DNA of 64,000 nt, from the NCBI RefSeq assembly GCF_021917145.1, contig NC_061078.1:6125547-6189546 (forward strand), given 5' to 3'. Under the pieces are notes generated by a model. That model saw nothing but the letters and a program-made list of their open reading frames with translations, ran no database searches and was not told the DNA's origin. Numbering within the stretch: position 1 is the first letter of the stretch; each line of letters begins with the position of its first letter. This stretch comes from Hypomesus transpacificus. Lineage: Eukaryota > Chordata > Actinopteri > Osmeriformes > Osmeridae. Below, in pieces: positions 53,002-64,000 of the stretch. Both the position numbers and the translations under genes were made by a program.

Positions 53002-56000
53002 CTGGCAGCTTCAGCTTGGAAAATAAATTAGACTGATTCGCACTACAGCCCTAAAGGACGGTGGCTTCTACCTGACTGTCAAACAAGAGAGAAGCTTCTC
53101 AACCCTGCATATTATTATATAACTAGGTGCTGCATAGCAATACATTGTTTTCAATGACAGATACTGTGGTCAATAAAATCTGGCCCCAGATATTCTCCTA
53201 CAGGACTTTGACAAAGTGTGTGTTATTATGTGGGTTAAGCTTGTAAGCCTGCATATCAAGTTGGATAAGCTTGAATTACTTTCATTAGCTCAGTGTATTC
53301 GATTCAAAAGAGCTCATTTCAAATCACTGGACATTTATCACCTTAGATTTAAGTGAGATTTAGCATCCAGCTCTCATCAGTAGATCCTCCAGATTTCCTG
53401 CTCTGTCTGAGCCCCCACCCCTCCCTGAAACAGATAAGTGTGCCAGCTGTAATGTGTAAGAGGTTCACACCTCTTCACTGTTTGGACAGGAGCCCGGATC
53501 GTGACTGCTGTCTTGGGAATCTGAGTGCAGAGTAGAGAGATGTGCTCAACTAATCCACAGGGTAATGATACCAGTCCTGTACCAGTCCTTAATCTTGCAA
53601 AGGACAAATTTGATGATCGGTCATGATAATGTTCATCTCACACTACTGGAAGTAAGAATGCAGGAAGGCCTTGTCAATCATGTTCTGATGAGCTCCATGT
53701 GCTCTGATAAGAACAGACATTTTTACAATTGGTTTAAAACAAAATGAATTCGATTTTAAACTCAAATTGAATCAATTTAGTTGCAATTACAGAGAAAAAA
53801 ACCAGTAGAATACAAAGCTCTTTGTTTGTGACAGCATGAATGAAACTGACTGACAACCACACTTCCTTTTGAACATATTCTTTTATGTTATAGTTGTCAT
53901 TGCTCCTCAGGATGAAAGCCCCCACTGTGCTGTCAGAGGTGGGGGCCAGCAGGATGGTGGAACTAGTACCTGGAGAACATTCCCGCAGTCTACCGTGTCA
54001 CATTTGACTCCTGGTCTTGATCCGAGCTCAACTGTGTGAAGCAGTCACACATGGCTGGCCTCATGTGAACACCTTAACGTGTTTTAAAATGTCATTCATG
54101 GATCATGACCGATTTAATGTGACAGTAGAATATCATTATTTTGAAAAATGTTAAGGGACACTGCGGATTAAAACAAATCTTAATAGATTCATTTGGTCTC
54201 TCTTTCTTTCTCCCTCCCTCACTCTCGGGCTGTGGTGTGTGAGGTGACACAATGGCAGCCTTGACAGGTGTCATCTGGAGAGGGAGAAGCAATTCCCACA
54301 ATAACCCCCATTTTTATGGAGCATGGCTTTTAACGATACAACCCATATATATGCTGATGTTTTTTGGTCACATTCAAGTGCATTTATTGTTGGTCTTTTT
54401 GTAAGTATGACAAACTATCAGTTTTCTTTTAATGTTTTTTTTTGTCTCAATAATGTTGAGCAAAACCATAGACTTATTTTGACCTTAAGTTCCGAAACAG
54501 AATGTGGGTATAGATTAAACTATTTACAGCATATGGAAAGAAGACTGGCAAGTGTATTGGATCTGTGACCGCTTCAAAGATGTGTGGTTTTTGAGTCTAA
54601 ACCGTTTTTATTTCAAGTTTAGGGTGTTGTCACAAATATTGAAAATACAACAAAATACTTTTTCCTTGCCCCCCCCCCCAAAAAAAAAAACGATTAAAAA
54701 TAAACCTACAGCCCTGCAAAGTGTATGTACACAATGCACTCATACGTATGTATTCATTATATACACAGTGTATAGTACACGTGTTACTGAGTCAGGTGGT
54801 GTGTGATTTGATGCTACTTAAAATGAAATTGGAGCAAAAAGAGAACATGAGCATGTTAGTAAAAACCTGAGATGGTTGAGTGTAGCAGCATCAATAGCAT
54901 TGTTTGGTTTAAACTGCTTCCCACTTCTTACTATTATTTCCGATACGCTTTCACCAGCTCAAGTCTTAAACATTCTCTCTTCTGATCACAAGTTCTGAGA
55001 GGACCTAAGCTTCTACATCCTCACTTATCTAACCAAATTAGCCATCTCTTTGTTTGCTTGTATGTGATCATTACACAAATCAACATGTCCTTCCCTCAAA
55101 GAGCAGTTTTACCATAATGAAAGGGCTCAGGGAATTGATTAGGTTGTGTATTGATCTGGCTATTAACACTTCAAAAGTACTACAGCTATGTGGCAAAGAG
55201 AACACCTTGACTCTGCCATATTCTCTTGATATGCAGATCTTAGTTTCTGTTTGCATGCTAAACTTCATTCCACTGTTATCAGAGAGCTATTAGCGGGAGG
55301 TGGGGGTGGAGAAAATGCTGTGAGAAGTTGTCTTGGTCTAGACACAGCGGCGCCAATGACCCATCCTTTATTTACGTGGGTTCATTAACAAAGATGCTCA
55401 AGGTCAGCTTGATCTTCATCTGATCGCACCTTCTGATCTGAGAGGGGGAGAGAGTCCCTCAGCAGTTAGTGCTTGACCTGTCCACATGCTGATGTTGCGT
55501 TGGTTGAGTTTGTATCATGGAACATTCTACCATTGTGTTCAAAGGTCGGTAGAGTTCTGTTTTAATCATTTAATTGTTATCTTTATACTAGGGCATGTGT
55601 AACAGGTAACATATACTGTCATGCTGATCCAGCTTCTTCTTATGAACTCTCACCCTCTACCTGTCATTGTGAGCCATAGTCTGTTGACTTTCAGTTCAAA
55701 CTGTTTCAGTTCAAACATATGTTGCCTTTTACTTTGAGCAAACCTGGAGATTTCATCATAGATTACTATCCAAGGGTCATCAGGCTTTCTGAATGGACAT
55801 TGATATGGACCTTGATACATTTCTCTCTAGTCACTTCACACAGTGTCACTTTCAGCTCAATATTGTACTATTAGGCTAGTGTAGGTCTTGTTTTAGGTTA
55901 TTATAGGTCTATAAGGCTAGTATAGGCCATTATATGTATTAGTGCGTGATGTGTATTATTGTATATTTCATTCTTTTTTTGGTATATTAGGATGTTTATT

Positions 56001-56640
56001 ACTATTATTTTATTATATTTTATTTGAGATTATCATATATGTAATCTATGTTCTTAGTACTTATATGTTATGTAATGCTAGGTTGCTTGCGTTGTCTTGT
56101 CCCAATAATTTCAGTGCCCAGTCTGACCTTGTGTTGTTCTGTGCACCTGACAATAACACTTGAAACTTGAAACTGATGATAGAAGTCTTTCCTGTGAATA
56201 GTTGACTACTTGGCACCCTCATTGCAAAAGGTGACGGCGGTATGTCAGGGATTCCATGACCAGTAGAGGGAACCAAACTCATGTTTTACTGACTCGACTC
56301 AGGCGGTCCAGATGGGCTGCCTTATTGGCAAAAATAAAACATAATTTCATACTTAACGCAATAATAAACTCCATACATACAATAAAAGGTAAAGTTTTTT
56401 TTTAAATATTCCTTTAATTATAAATATGAGTATAAAAAGATTGATATATATTACAGTATTTACATGGAACATTTCATAAAACTGAATAAATAACATTATA
56501 TTAAAGAAATAAATTACTTCAGTCAAAATGAGGCAGTATTTTGGTACAGTACTATGATTATGGTATTACTAGGCACTGTTGTCCTTTATCCCATGAAGGT
56601 TGTACTTCATTAGATCCACTAGTAATGACCCTGTAGAATT
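53002..56640. other. intergenic region between the mesp genes
   Basis: Upstream region of mesp copy A and downstream region of copy B. Apart from the T-box site at 53465 and a CSL-like TTCCCAC at 54293-54299, I see AT-rich sequence, a short C/A homopolymer pair at about 54670-54690 and no gene. Confidence 0.6.
53465..53472 (+). promoter_or_regulatory. second T-box site, mesp copy A
   Basis: Perfect TCACACCT (AGGTGTGA on the minus strand), about 700 bp upstream of the mesp copy A start codon. Confidence 0.4.
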
Positions 56641-57590
56641 TCAACCCCAGAACTCATCAGGGACCAGTTGACTGCAGAAGTGTTTACCATACATCTGTGG
56701 AAAGGGAGAAGATTAATGAATTAGTATGCATAGAAGACATGTCATGAAAGTGACAATCAGTGTGTTATTCGTTAAAATCGTAAGTTGATTGAAAGTATTT
56801 TACAATTATCCACACAAATACATACCTGGCATGACGGTGGTGTGGTCTGTGTTGTCTGTGGAGACTGCAGAAAAGACTCTATACTTGAGTTGAAGAGATC
56901 CCCTTGCATAATCGCTGTGTACTGTCCACTGAATTGATCCAGGTCTGCTCTAGAACTACACTCCCCAGAATGCTCCTCTGACCCAGGCTGGCTCTGTGTG
57001 GAACACTGAGCATGGTATTGCTTCTGGCTCTGTCCCTGGGTCCACTTCCCCACCATGGAGTTGCATTGGAAGTATCCCAGGATCTCTGGGGTGGTCTCAC
57101 ATGCAGAGCTGTCCCCCACATCCTCACTGAGGCCCAGCTGGGCCGATAGGAAGGAGATGTAGCGGATGGTGAGCCGCAGGGTCTCAATCTTGGTCAGGGT
57201 CTGTCCTGCTGGGACCACTGAGGCAGGCAGGTAGCTCCTGAGATGGTGAAGGGCTTTGGTAAGATCCCTCATTCTCAGCTTCTCCTTCTCACTGGCACTC
57301 TCCCTCTGTTTGCTCCTCACACGGGTCTTGGATCTTGCCGTCTTCCTCCCAGGTCCTGTGGGAGAGCATGATGAGGACTGGGGCTTCTCTGAGACTCCAG
57401 TCCTGGCCCTAGGGGCGGTGGAGGGGTGAGAGGGCTGGTAGTAGCCAGGGGAAAGGCTGTAGTCCATGGAGGGCACAGGGGACGCGGTCTCTGGGGATGA
57501 GATGCTGTAGATGTCAGAGTCAGAGCTGGGGCAGCTCCACTGGTACTGCTGGAGGCTGTAGTTGAGTAGAGGCACAGAGGAGGTGTTCAT
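56641..57590 (-). CDS. mesp: Mesoderm posterior (Mesp) bHLH factor, copy B
   Basis: Second Mesp-family bHLH regulator, 3.9 kb upstream of copy A on the same strand. Exon 1 is 56826-57590 and exon 2 is 56641-56694 (CCAG|gtatg ... cacag|ATG), giving 272 residues. The N terminus is Ser/Tyr-rich (MNTSSVPLLNYSLQQYQW). A basic stretch with RSKQRESASEKEKLRMR leads into the bHLH at about residues 96-150, identical to copy A from EKLRMR through LGLSED. The C terminus is MYGKHFCSQLVPDEFWG. The start at 57588-57590 is chosen because a TATA box at 57660-57665 lies between it and the more upstream in-frame ATG at 57731. Outside the bHLH the two copies are unalike, so they look like old mespa/mespb-type partners; which is which is unresolved. 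Confidence 0.9.
57119..57296 (-). other. bHLH block shared with mesp copy A
   Basis: Partner of 52251-52428: 178 bases, gap-free, about eight differences. It ends abruptly at both sides. Confidence 0.85.
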
Positions 57591-57659
57591 GTTGTCAGGG
57601 AGAGTGGAGACGTGTTCTGTGTGGCTCTGGTGAGTGCTGTTCAGCTCAGTCCTCTCTGG

Positions 57660-57715
57660 TTTATATGTCCGAGCGAGGCTGGGACTCGGACGTGTGAAGT
57701 GACACCTCTGCAGCC
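57660..57715 (-). promoter_or_regulatory. proximal promoter of mesp copy B (TATA box)
   Basis: On the minus strand, ATATAAA at 57660-57666 is 70 bp before the ATG. Further upstream, 57691-57715 carries CGTGTGAAGTGACACCTCTG followed by CAGCC (plus strand). It shares GTGxGAAGT and CACCTCTGC with the copy A promoter and contains a near T-box core (TGACACCT). Confidence 0.6.
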
Positions 57716-57794
57716 TCTCCCAAGCCATCACTGTCTCTCCCTGTCAAAAGCTGCCCCACTGTGCTGACTGGCTCCCCTCTCCCCTCCCCCCTCC

Positions 57795-57796
<2 letters not shown>

Positions 57797-57842
<46 letters not shown>
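57797..57842. repeat. (CT)n microsatellite upstream of mesp copy B
   Basis: CT dinucleotide run about 210 bp upstream of the start codon, preceded by C-rich sequence. It is close enough to the promoter that length variation could matter. Confidence 0.9.
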
Positions 57843-57847
<5 letters not shown>

Positions 57848-57849
57848 CT

Positions 57850-60800
57850 CTCGCAGCAGTGGAAGTGTGAGTTCTGACCCCTGCTCAAAACAACAAACAG
57901 TTTTGCTTCTTTACTTCATTTCTGCTGCTGTCTTAATCTACTTTGCACATTTTGGGGGAATTTGTGACTGGCTTTGATCCACTGTTGCTCAGAGATAAAG
58001 TCAGATGCCCAAGGATGTGGTCTTGTCTCATATTTCAAGCAGTTTTTGTATTTTTATTTGATCAAACAGGCACATCTCATCTGAATAGATACAAACAATA
58101 TGGAGGTTTTTGTCCCAGTTTAAAATCAAAGCCACAAAATATGACTCTGTTACCAGGCAACCTGTCAAGGAGATCTGGTGAGGCTGCAGCAGTATTTCAA
58201 GGCCTAAGTACAGGGAGTCCTAATGATGCTTAATGAAGTATAATAACCTCTATTACCCAATTACACTTGAGGTGCTAGATGCCATTATGATTTGCCACTG
58301 GGGGGAACACAGTGGCTTGGGCACAGTGGGTTTAAAGCCACCAGTCAGAGGTGTGACTTCACACATGGGCTGTGAGAGAGGAGAAGAAGAGTGGTTCTGA
58401 AAACAATGTCACCTCCACTCCCTCTCTCTCTTTCTCTCTACCTCCTACTTTCTGTCTCCCACTCTCATGTAGGAATTGACCTCTGACCACCATGTTGTGT
58501 TGTGACCCCTTCACCTCACCCAAGTGCTGGATCAGAAAAACAACAGGTTATCAGTGATTCAATTTTTCAATTGCATCAGTTCTTCTTAAACTGTGTACAT
58601 ATAATCCAAAACAACAAGAACGTAAAGCAGATTTTTCTTTGTTGTGTAATATCTCTTTGTGTAATATTTTACACATTAAATTATTTATAATATAGATCAC
58701 TTCATTTTTAGGAGTGGTTTGCTTTCACAATAACAAACATGAATGAAAATGTATCTTTGAATTCCTTGGCTTGTATGGTAAGTTTTTTTAATGAGCATTT
58801 TAGTAAGTATTTAGGTTTGAGTGTGGAACCTCCGTGTGACCCTGTGGTACAGACATGACCCTGAGTAAACTGGCGCCCACCCTGCATGCCACATGAACTG
58901 TGAGAGACTGTGCGGGAGTTTGGCACCTTCAGCCAACCACAACCCGGGAGGGTCTGGGTCTGGCACCCATCTCCTTGTCTCCATCTCCTACTCAAACTCC
59001 CATCCTCCCCTCGTCTATAATTGGCATCAATGATGGATCCGATTAATTTGCCTACAATCAAACCTGTCTGTCATGACGTGTTCACACAATGTACAATTTT
59101 TTGTTTGTTGGTTTCAAATTTATAACTGTTGATTTCAAATAGTCACCTGCTGTTGTGAGGGTCTGTTACCTTGGTATTGTCTGGAGCTGAAATGCTTGCC
59201 CAGTGGATTCCTGTGAGAACCGCGAGGTGTGGGGAGTGAAACATTCTCCACCCTGGGTGTGAAACATAACAAGCTCCTTGATGATAGACTGGAGGACATG
59301 GTAGAGAGCAGGGTAAAATACAGGCATGCTGTAAATTGTGTCTCATTGTTGAAAGACTGACATCATGTATGCACCTTCCTGCCACAGTAAATTCCTTGCC
59401 TGTGTGAACTTTCATGGCAAAAAAACCCATTGTTATTCTGATCATTCTTTATGGTATTTTTGGTGACATGTTTTACTTGAAAATTACATTGTTAAGGAAG
59501 CTACTGTTTAAATGATGTAATAGTTAAATGAATCAAGAACGTGCTTCCCCAAAAATCACTCCTAGAATTCTTTGTTGTTGACGACCAGGTATAATTAAAG
59601 AAAAAGGTGATCAAAAAACTTGGTATATTGCATTTCAAAAAGTCATTTGCAGTAAAATGTACATTTTGACTGTCCTAACTATCTAAATATAATGTAGTGC
59701 TACTTTCTACTCTAAGGCATGGAGTTCATGAGAAAGAGTAGCATCCCATTCTCACTTCATTCTACTATTTCACACGTGCTCCCAGGCAAGTACTACTGGT
59801 AAACGGATTAGCGGGGTCTCTTTCACACCCTTGCTAGAGTCAACACAATCCTCCTACTGGTGTCACTCGCTCACACTTGTGTGCTGCCATGTTTTTACAA
59901 GTGCCCCCTCAAATTCATCTTCCCAACTCATGGGAACAGAGCACATTGAAGAGAGTCAAACTAATTTTCACTGCTCTAATATGAGAAACCGATATACCGA
60001 TACAGGATCTTATGTCGAAAGATATTGCCCATGCTGATTTTGTGAAAGATTGATTGTGATTTTGTGCTGTGAGATCATTTAGATGTCGAGTTCAAGAGGA
60101 GATCGATCAGGTTGACTTCAACAAAAACGAGTGTAAATGTTTCTGTGCCTTTTCTACAATAACATGAAATAAAAGAAATCACAGTTGTCATGTAAGTTCA
60201 TTTTCTTTATTTTTTATCCATCACAGAACAAAACAAAGAAGTAAAGGTCCATTCCTGTCTCTCAATTTCATTTGTGAAATGAAGATAACAAACAAGCCTT
60301 CAGACTCCATAACTCTAGGTCCACTAAAATCAAAACGCTGACCCTTCATTTGTGTTTCCTTTAAATCAGATTGTGTTTACAGATAAGTGGTGCTTTGAGG
60401 TTATGTCCTGCTTGTCAGGTATATGTCAGGGGTAAGGCTAACTCCCAAGAATACAGCCACATAAAAGGTCCACATTGGGTGGCAACTGTTAGCTATAGAA
60501 ATAAAGAAATAAAGATTGCTGTGAGAAGTGTGCCTTTGACATGTACAATATTATACACACAAGAGGATGTTGCAGCATGTTAACTAATATACACGGGTCT
60601 ATGTACAACAACAATTACAACTTTGGTAGTAAAACTAAAATATAGAGTAAATAAAACCTTTCTGGGGGATTTTAACCACTCACACACACACACAGTTCAA
60701 TCAAGTCATGTGTTCCTTAGAAATCTTGATACATGTTGTTGTAAATGCAGCAATTCAGTTAAATTAGCTTTAAAAATAGATCATGATATCAAAATGTCTA

Positions 60801-61687
60801 AAATCACAGTTTGAAATTAGTTTAGAAAAAACAATACAATTCCTTATCATGGCAAGGTTTGACAGAAAAGACTGATTAAACAAATCAACATCTAATACAC
60901 AGCTCTACAGTTACATAACTGATTCTATGGTATAGAATCAAAACAAGACAACAGATATTGATACATCTACAGATGTATTCAAGCCTATGATTTACATTTT
61001 ATTTGTGCTATCAATGTTCAAAATGTATTAAATAGGAACATAAAAAGTGTTGAGCTGATACTGATGAGCAGAAGTGATTGACTTTCAGTGACATGACAAG
61101 CTGAGAACAGACAATTGGTCTCTAGAAAAATAGAATTAATGTGGAAATTCAAACACCTAAATAGATGACAGAACATAGCACAGAAACGTCTTACGTAATT
61201 AAACTACCAAACAAACGTTGATTCAATGGAAAAACAGATAACTTGAAAATTGGTTCAGAATGCTATAAAGTTGTAAAACATTGAAACCTTTGTCATTTCC
61301 AGATCCTCCAAACAGTCTTCAGAAAACAATGCAGTTTTAATCAAAGCACAACATGGTAAAACTGTCTCTAATGCTCTTCAAGTATGATAAAGATCATGTC
61401 ACCTTATATTCCTTAAATTTAATTCCACATGCAGAGGACATACCAAATAAAGGGTGAACATGTTCTCCATGTTGTTGGACAAGGTTTTAGGCTGAACAAA
61501 GAATGTATGAACCCACAGGTGGAAGGACATTTTGGGGGTATGGAGTGGGGAGGTGTACCAAACAGAAATTCCATGCAATACTCATCCTCTTTTACGAGGA
61601 TCATGTCTTTCTCCCAACTGGATCACAGTTAAACTATATTTACAAAGCGCTTGTTTTGGCTCAGTAGGCTTTGGAAGTTTTGGCTTT
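57850..61687. other. intergenic region, mesp copy B to sv2b
   Basis: Upstream region of mesp copy B and downstream region of sv2b, the latter probably including a long AT-rich sv2b 3' untranslated region (about 60200-61687). Short frames here show no recognisable product. Confidence 0.6.
58349..58356 (+). promoter_or_regulatory. T-box (Tbx6-type) site, mesp copy B
   Basis: Perfect AGGTGTGA, about 760 bp upstream of the mesp copy B start codon. A partial inverted second half-site (TTCACAC) follows immediately. Confidence 0.4.
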
Positions 61688-63834
61688 TCAAGAGAGGATT
61701 TTCTCCCGAGTCTCGGGTAGCTTGAGAGCCAGGAGGCCGCCGCAGACCAGGGCGGCAAAAGCCAGGAAGATGGGGATGATCTTGGTGATGCCAATGAAGG
61801 AGGCAAAGATGAAACTGCCCATGATGGCGGCAAATTTGCATAGAGCATTCAGGACACCGAATGCTGTCCCTCTGCAGACAGACAGACAGACAATTATGGT
61901 CAGACAATGCTCCTTTCACAAGTTCATGAAAACTCTACACCAAATATTTGACAGTTACGAAGAAGAGTTTTATGCTCATTATGATTCTACAACAGAAGAT
62001 TTGGTCTGTTGAGAGTTACCTTTTAGCTGAGGGGTAGAGCTCAACTGAGATGACCTCCAGGCCATTCCAAGCTGCCACACTGGTTCCATAGAAGAGGCAC
62101 TGCCAACATATAACGGCCCCCGGGCTGAAGCTTAACAACAGGAGGAAGGAGCATCCAGAGGATGCTAGCATAGAGAACCCTGTGAAGACAGGGAAGAAAG
62201 AGAGAGAAAGTGACAAAGAGAGTGACAGATATTGAAAAAGAGGGGTAATGATACACTGAAGAGGTTGAGACCAAACCCCCTCCTAACAACATAATCTCCC
62301 GGAATTCTTGAGCACCTCTCCAGTTCTGATAGACCTTTTGTCTCAAAACTCCTTAAATCTTCTTCCTTGCTCACCTATAATTTTTATCCTTCCTATCTTG
62401 TCCATGAAGAGGGCAGATATGATGTTGCCAGGCAACACTGCCAGGCTACCCAGGAAGCTGACCATGTAAACGACAATATCGTTCTCCTCCTGAAAATTCA
62501 GATGGCAGCCTTTCTTCGGATGAAGGAATGTTGTGTTCTCCAGTCGACAGTCTTTAAACTTCTCTTGCCAAAGATCTGCATATTGCACAAGAAAAAACAT
62601 AACAATCAACCACCAAAAATATGATCCAGGTGGAGAGTTATAAATATTGGAAATGTACATAATCCTTCGGCACAGAATTCTGTACCTGTGTTGTAGAACA
62701 TGGTGTTTTTTATGGTGCAGTTCTCAAAATAAGTATTAGTTGACTTGATGTCTTCAAAGATGCAATTTTCAAATAGAGAATCCTCAAATTTCACAGACTT
62801 GATTTCTATGTTCATGAACCTAAAATGAAACATCACAGCAGTTTACCGTAAGTGAATGTGATGAAATCTTATTCTAGAAATGTCTTAGGAAATATGTTGA
62901 AAGAAATTGTACGTATCCCTGACTTACCTGTCATGGATGTATTCTCCTTCTTTGTGGATCTGGTTGACCAGCGAGAAGTTGAAGTGGAATCGTTCCACTC
63001 GTTCTCTGTGGAAGAGCTTGACCTTGGACTCATATTCTTCGTACTGCATGTACTTGATCATGTCAGGGAACCACACAGATAGGCCATGGTAGCTGAGACA
63101 AATGCAGAACCACCGTTACTCTCACAGCAGATGACCATTACCAGGTCATTTAGGAGGGGGCTGATGGATCTACTGTGTTAGTGAGGGTTCCTTCATGCAT
63201 TTAATCATTCATTCAGACATCCAGTTGTCCAGTGTATCTTCTGTGCCACATATGTGGTAATCCTCACCTGAAGGCCAGGGTGAACCAGACAATGGCCAAG
63301 AATAATCCCTGCAGTCGCAGTTCTGGTGCTGCGAGTGACATCATATTCTGCATGACCTGCGATTGGAAACACAAAAGCATTCATCCTGACTGCAAATGTA
63401 TCGTCATGAAGGATCACACATCCATGGCATACAATGATGCCTAACACGTCTCCATTTACTTCCTGGCACGCTGTGATTGGCCCACCTGTTTGAGCATGGT
63501 CGTGTGCCGGACAGTCCAGCGCTGGAAGGCAGTGCCGGTGTCACTTTGGATCTCTATGAACTCGTCCTCCTGGGTCTGAGGAGTCTTAATAGTGGCTACC
63601 TGTAAACATGTCGGCAACATTAGGCTGAGATTCAACAACAGGTCTGAGGGAAATGAGAAAAAACAATTTCAGACACAAGTTTGTCATGTTCAAAGTAATC
63701 TATTTTACAAGCTGTTGTTGTGTACAGTGTGAGTTTGAACTCACTGTGAACACCCTCTCAGGCTCTCCCTTGGCCTTCCAGTTGGTGTCGTGGACCTGCC
63801 TGAGGATCATCCAGGCCTCGTCGTGTCTGGCGCT
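61688..63834 (-). CDS. sv2b: Synaptic vesicle glycoprotein 2B, last eight coding exons (partial)
   Basis: SV2B is a 12-pass vesicle membrane protein of the major facilitator type that tunes synaptic release. Exons in transcript order are 63745-63834, 63486-63599, 63268-63356, 62928-63092, 62686-62819, 62375-62575, 62020-62179 and 61688-61871. All phases join and give 378 residues to the stop. Visible parts in order are the cytosolic SARHDEAWMILRQVHDTN and DEFIEIQSDTGT; TM7 (FLAIVWFTLAFS) and WFPDMI; the lumenal repeat region with FEDSLFENCIFED, NCTIKNTMFYNTD and GCHLNF; TM8 (VSFLGSLAVLPGNIISAL) with the MDKIGR loop; then TM9-12, ending LALKLPETRE. GCHLNF and VSFLGSLAVLPGNIISAL fit SV2B better than SV2A or SV2C. 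The 5' half lies beyond the right edge. Confidence 0.93.
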
Positions 63835-64000
63835 CTGACAGAAACACAGGTGCAAGCTGTCAGCATCGCAGTACTGCATCCAGCCACGCTGGGCTGTGAT
63901 ATACAGGACCATGTATTAGTTTTGTGGAGTGTTTATGTCCCAGGTTTACAAGCCCTTGTCAGATAGCATGCCTGTGTGATTCTGGTGTTATTCACAGAAG
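63835..64000 (-). other. sv2b intron, window edge
   Basis: Sequence upstream of the SARHDEAW exon on the minus strand. No further exon is recognised before the window ends. Confidence 0.6.

Noticed and set aside
57591-57731. N-terminal extension of mesp copy B from an upstream ATG
   Set aside because: A TATA box at 57660-57665 sits between this ATG and the chosen start, so it should not be in the transcript.

Overview
The window is vertebrate nuclear DNA, almost certainly from a ray-finned (teleost) fish. The multi-exon genes have consensus splice sites, many introns are short (about 120-130 bp), and CA/CT microsatellites are abundant. There are SINE and LINE tails of a type common in fish, and two intronless UDP-glucuronosyltransferases of the UGT5 kind, a fish family. 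I could not fix the species from sequence alone. Gene names come from remembered family sequences and from exon joins worked out by hand, without database searches.

Layout, left to right. 1-10495 is the 5' part of the large first intron of hcn4 (minus strand), whose first coding exon is 10496-11169. rec114 (meiotic double-strand-break factor, plus strand, six coding exons) is at 12970-17204. nptn (neuroplastin, minus strand, eight coding exons) spans 18630-38198. The order and strands hcn4(-), rec114(+), nptn(-) match the human 15q24 arrangement. At 40253-41193 a short, two-exon CALHM-family (large-pore channel family) gene lies on the plus strand. Two tandem minus-strand UGT5-like genes follow (42252-43844 and 47929-49545). 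Between them are a decayed LINE 3' end and a composite repeat of about 2.9 kb carrying three tRNA-like segments. Two tandem minus-strand mesp-family bHLH genes are at 51757-52761 and 56641-57590. The last eight coding exons of sv2b (minus strand) close the window at 61688-63834. MESP and SV2B are both at human 15q26, so the right-hand genes are again human chromosome 15 neighbours.

The genes do not form one pathway. They are an HCN pacemaker channel, a meiosis factor, an immunoglobulin-family synaptic adhesion protein, a candidate channel, two detoxification enzymes, two somite/heart mesoderm transcription factors and a synaptic vesicle protein. The most informative local biology is in the tandem pairs. 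The UGT copies share near-identical blocks separated by diverged blocks, a pattern expected from gene conversion. The downstream end of one UGT copy has been overwritten by a repeat, which gives it a new C-terminal tail and removes a KxKxx-type ER retrieval signal. The mesp copies share a 178-bp bHLH block at about 95% identity inside otherwise unalignable coding sequence. They also share a proximal promoter block, and perfect T-box sites lie upstream of both.
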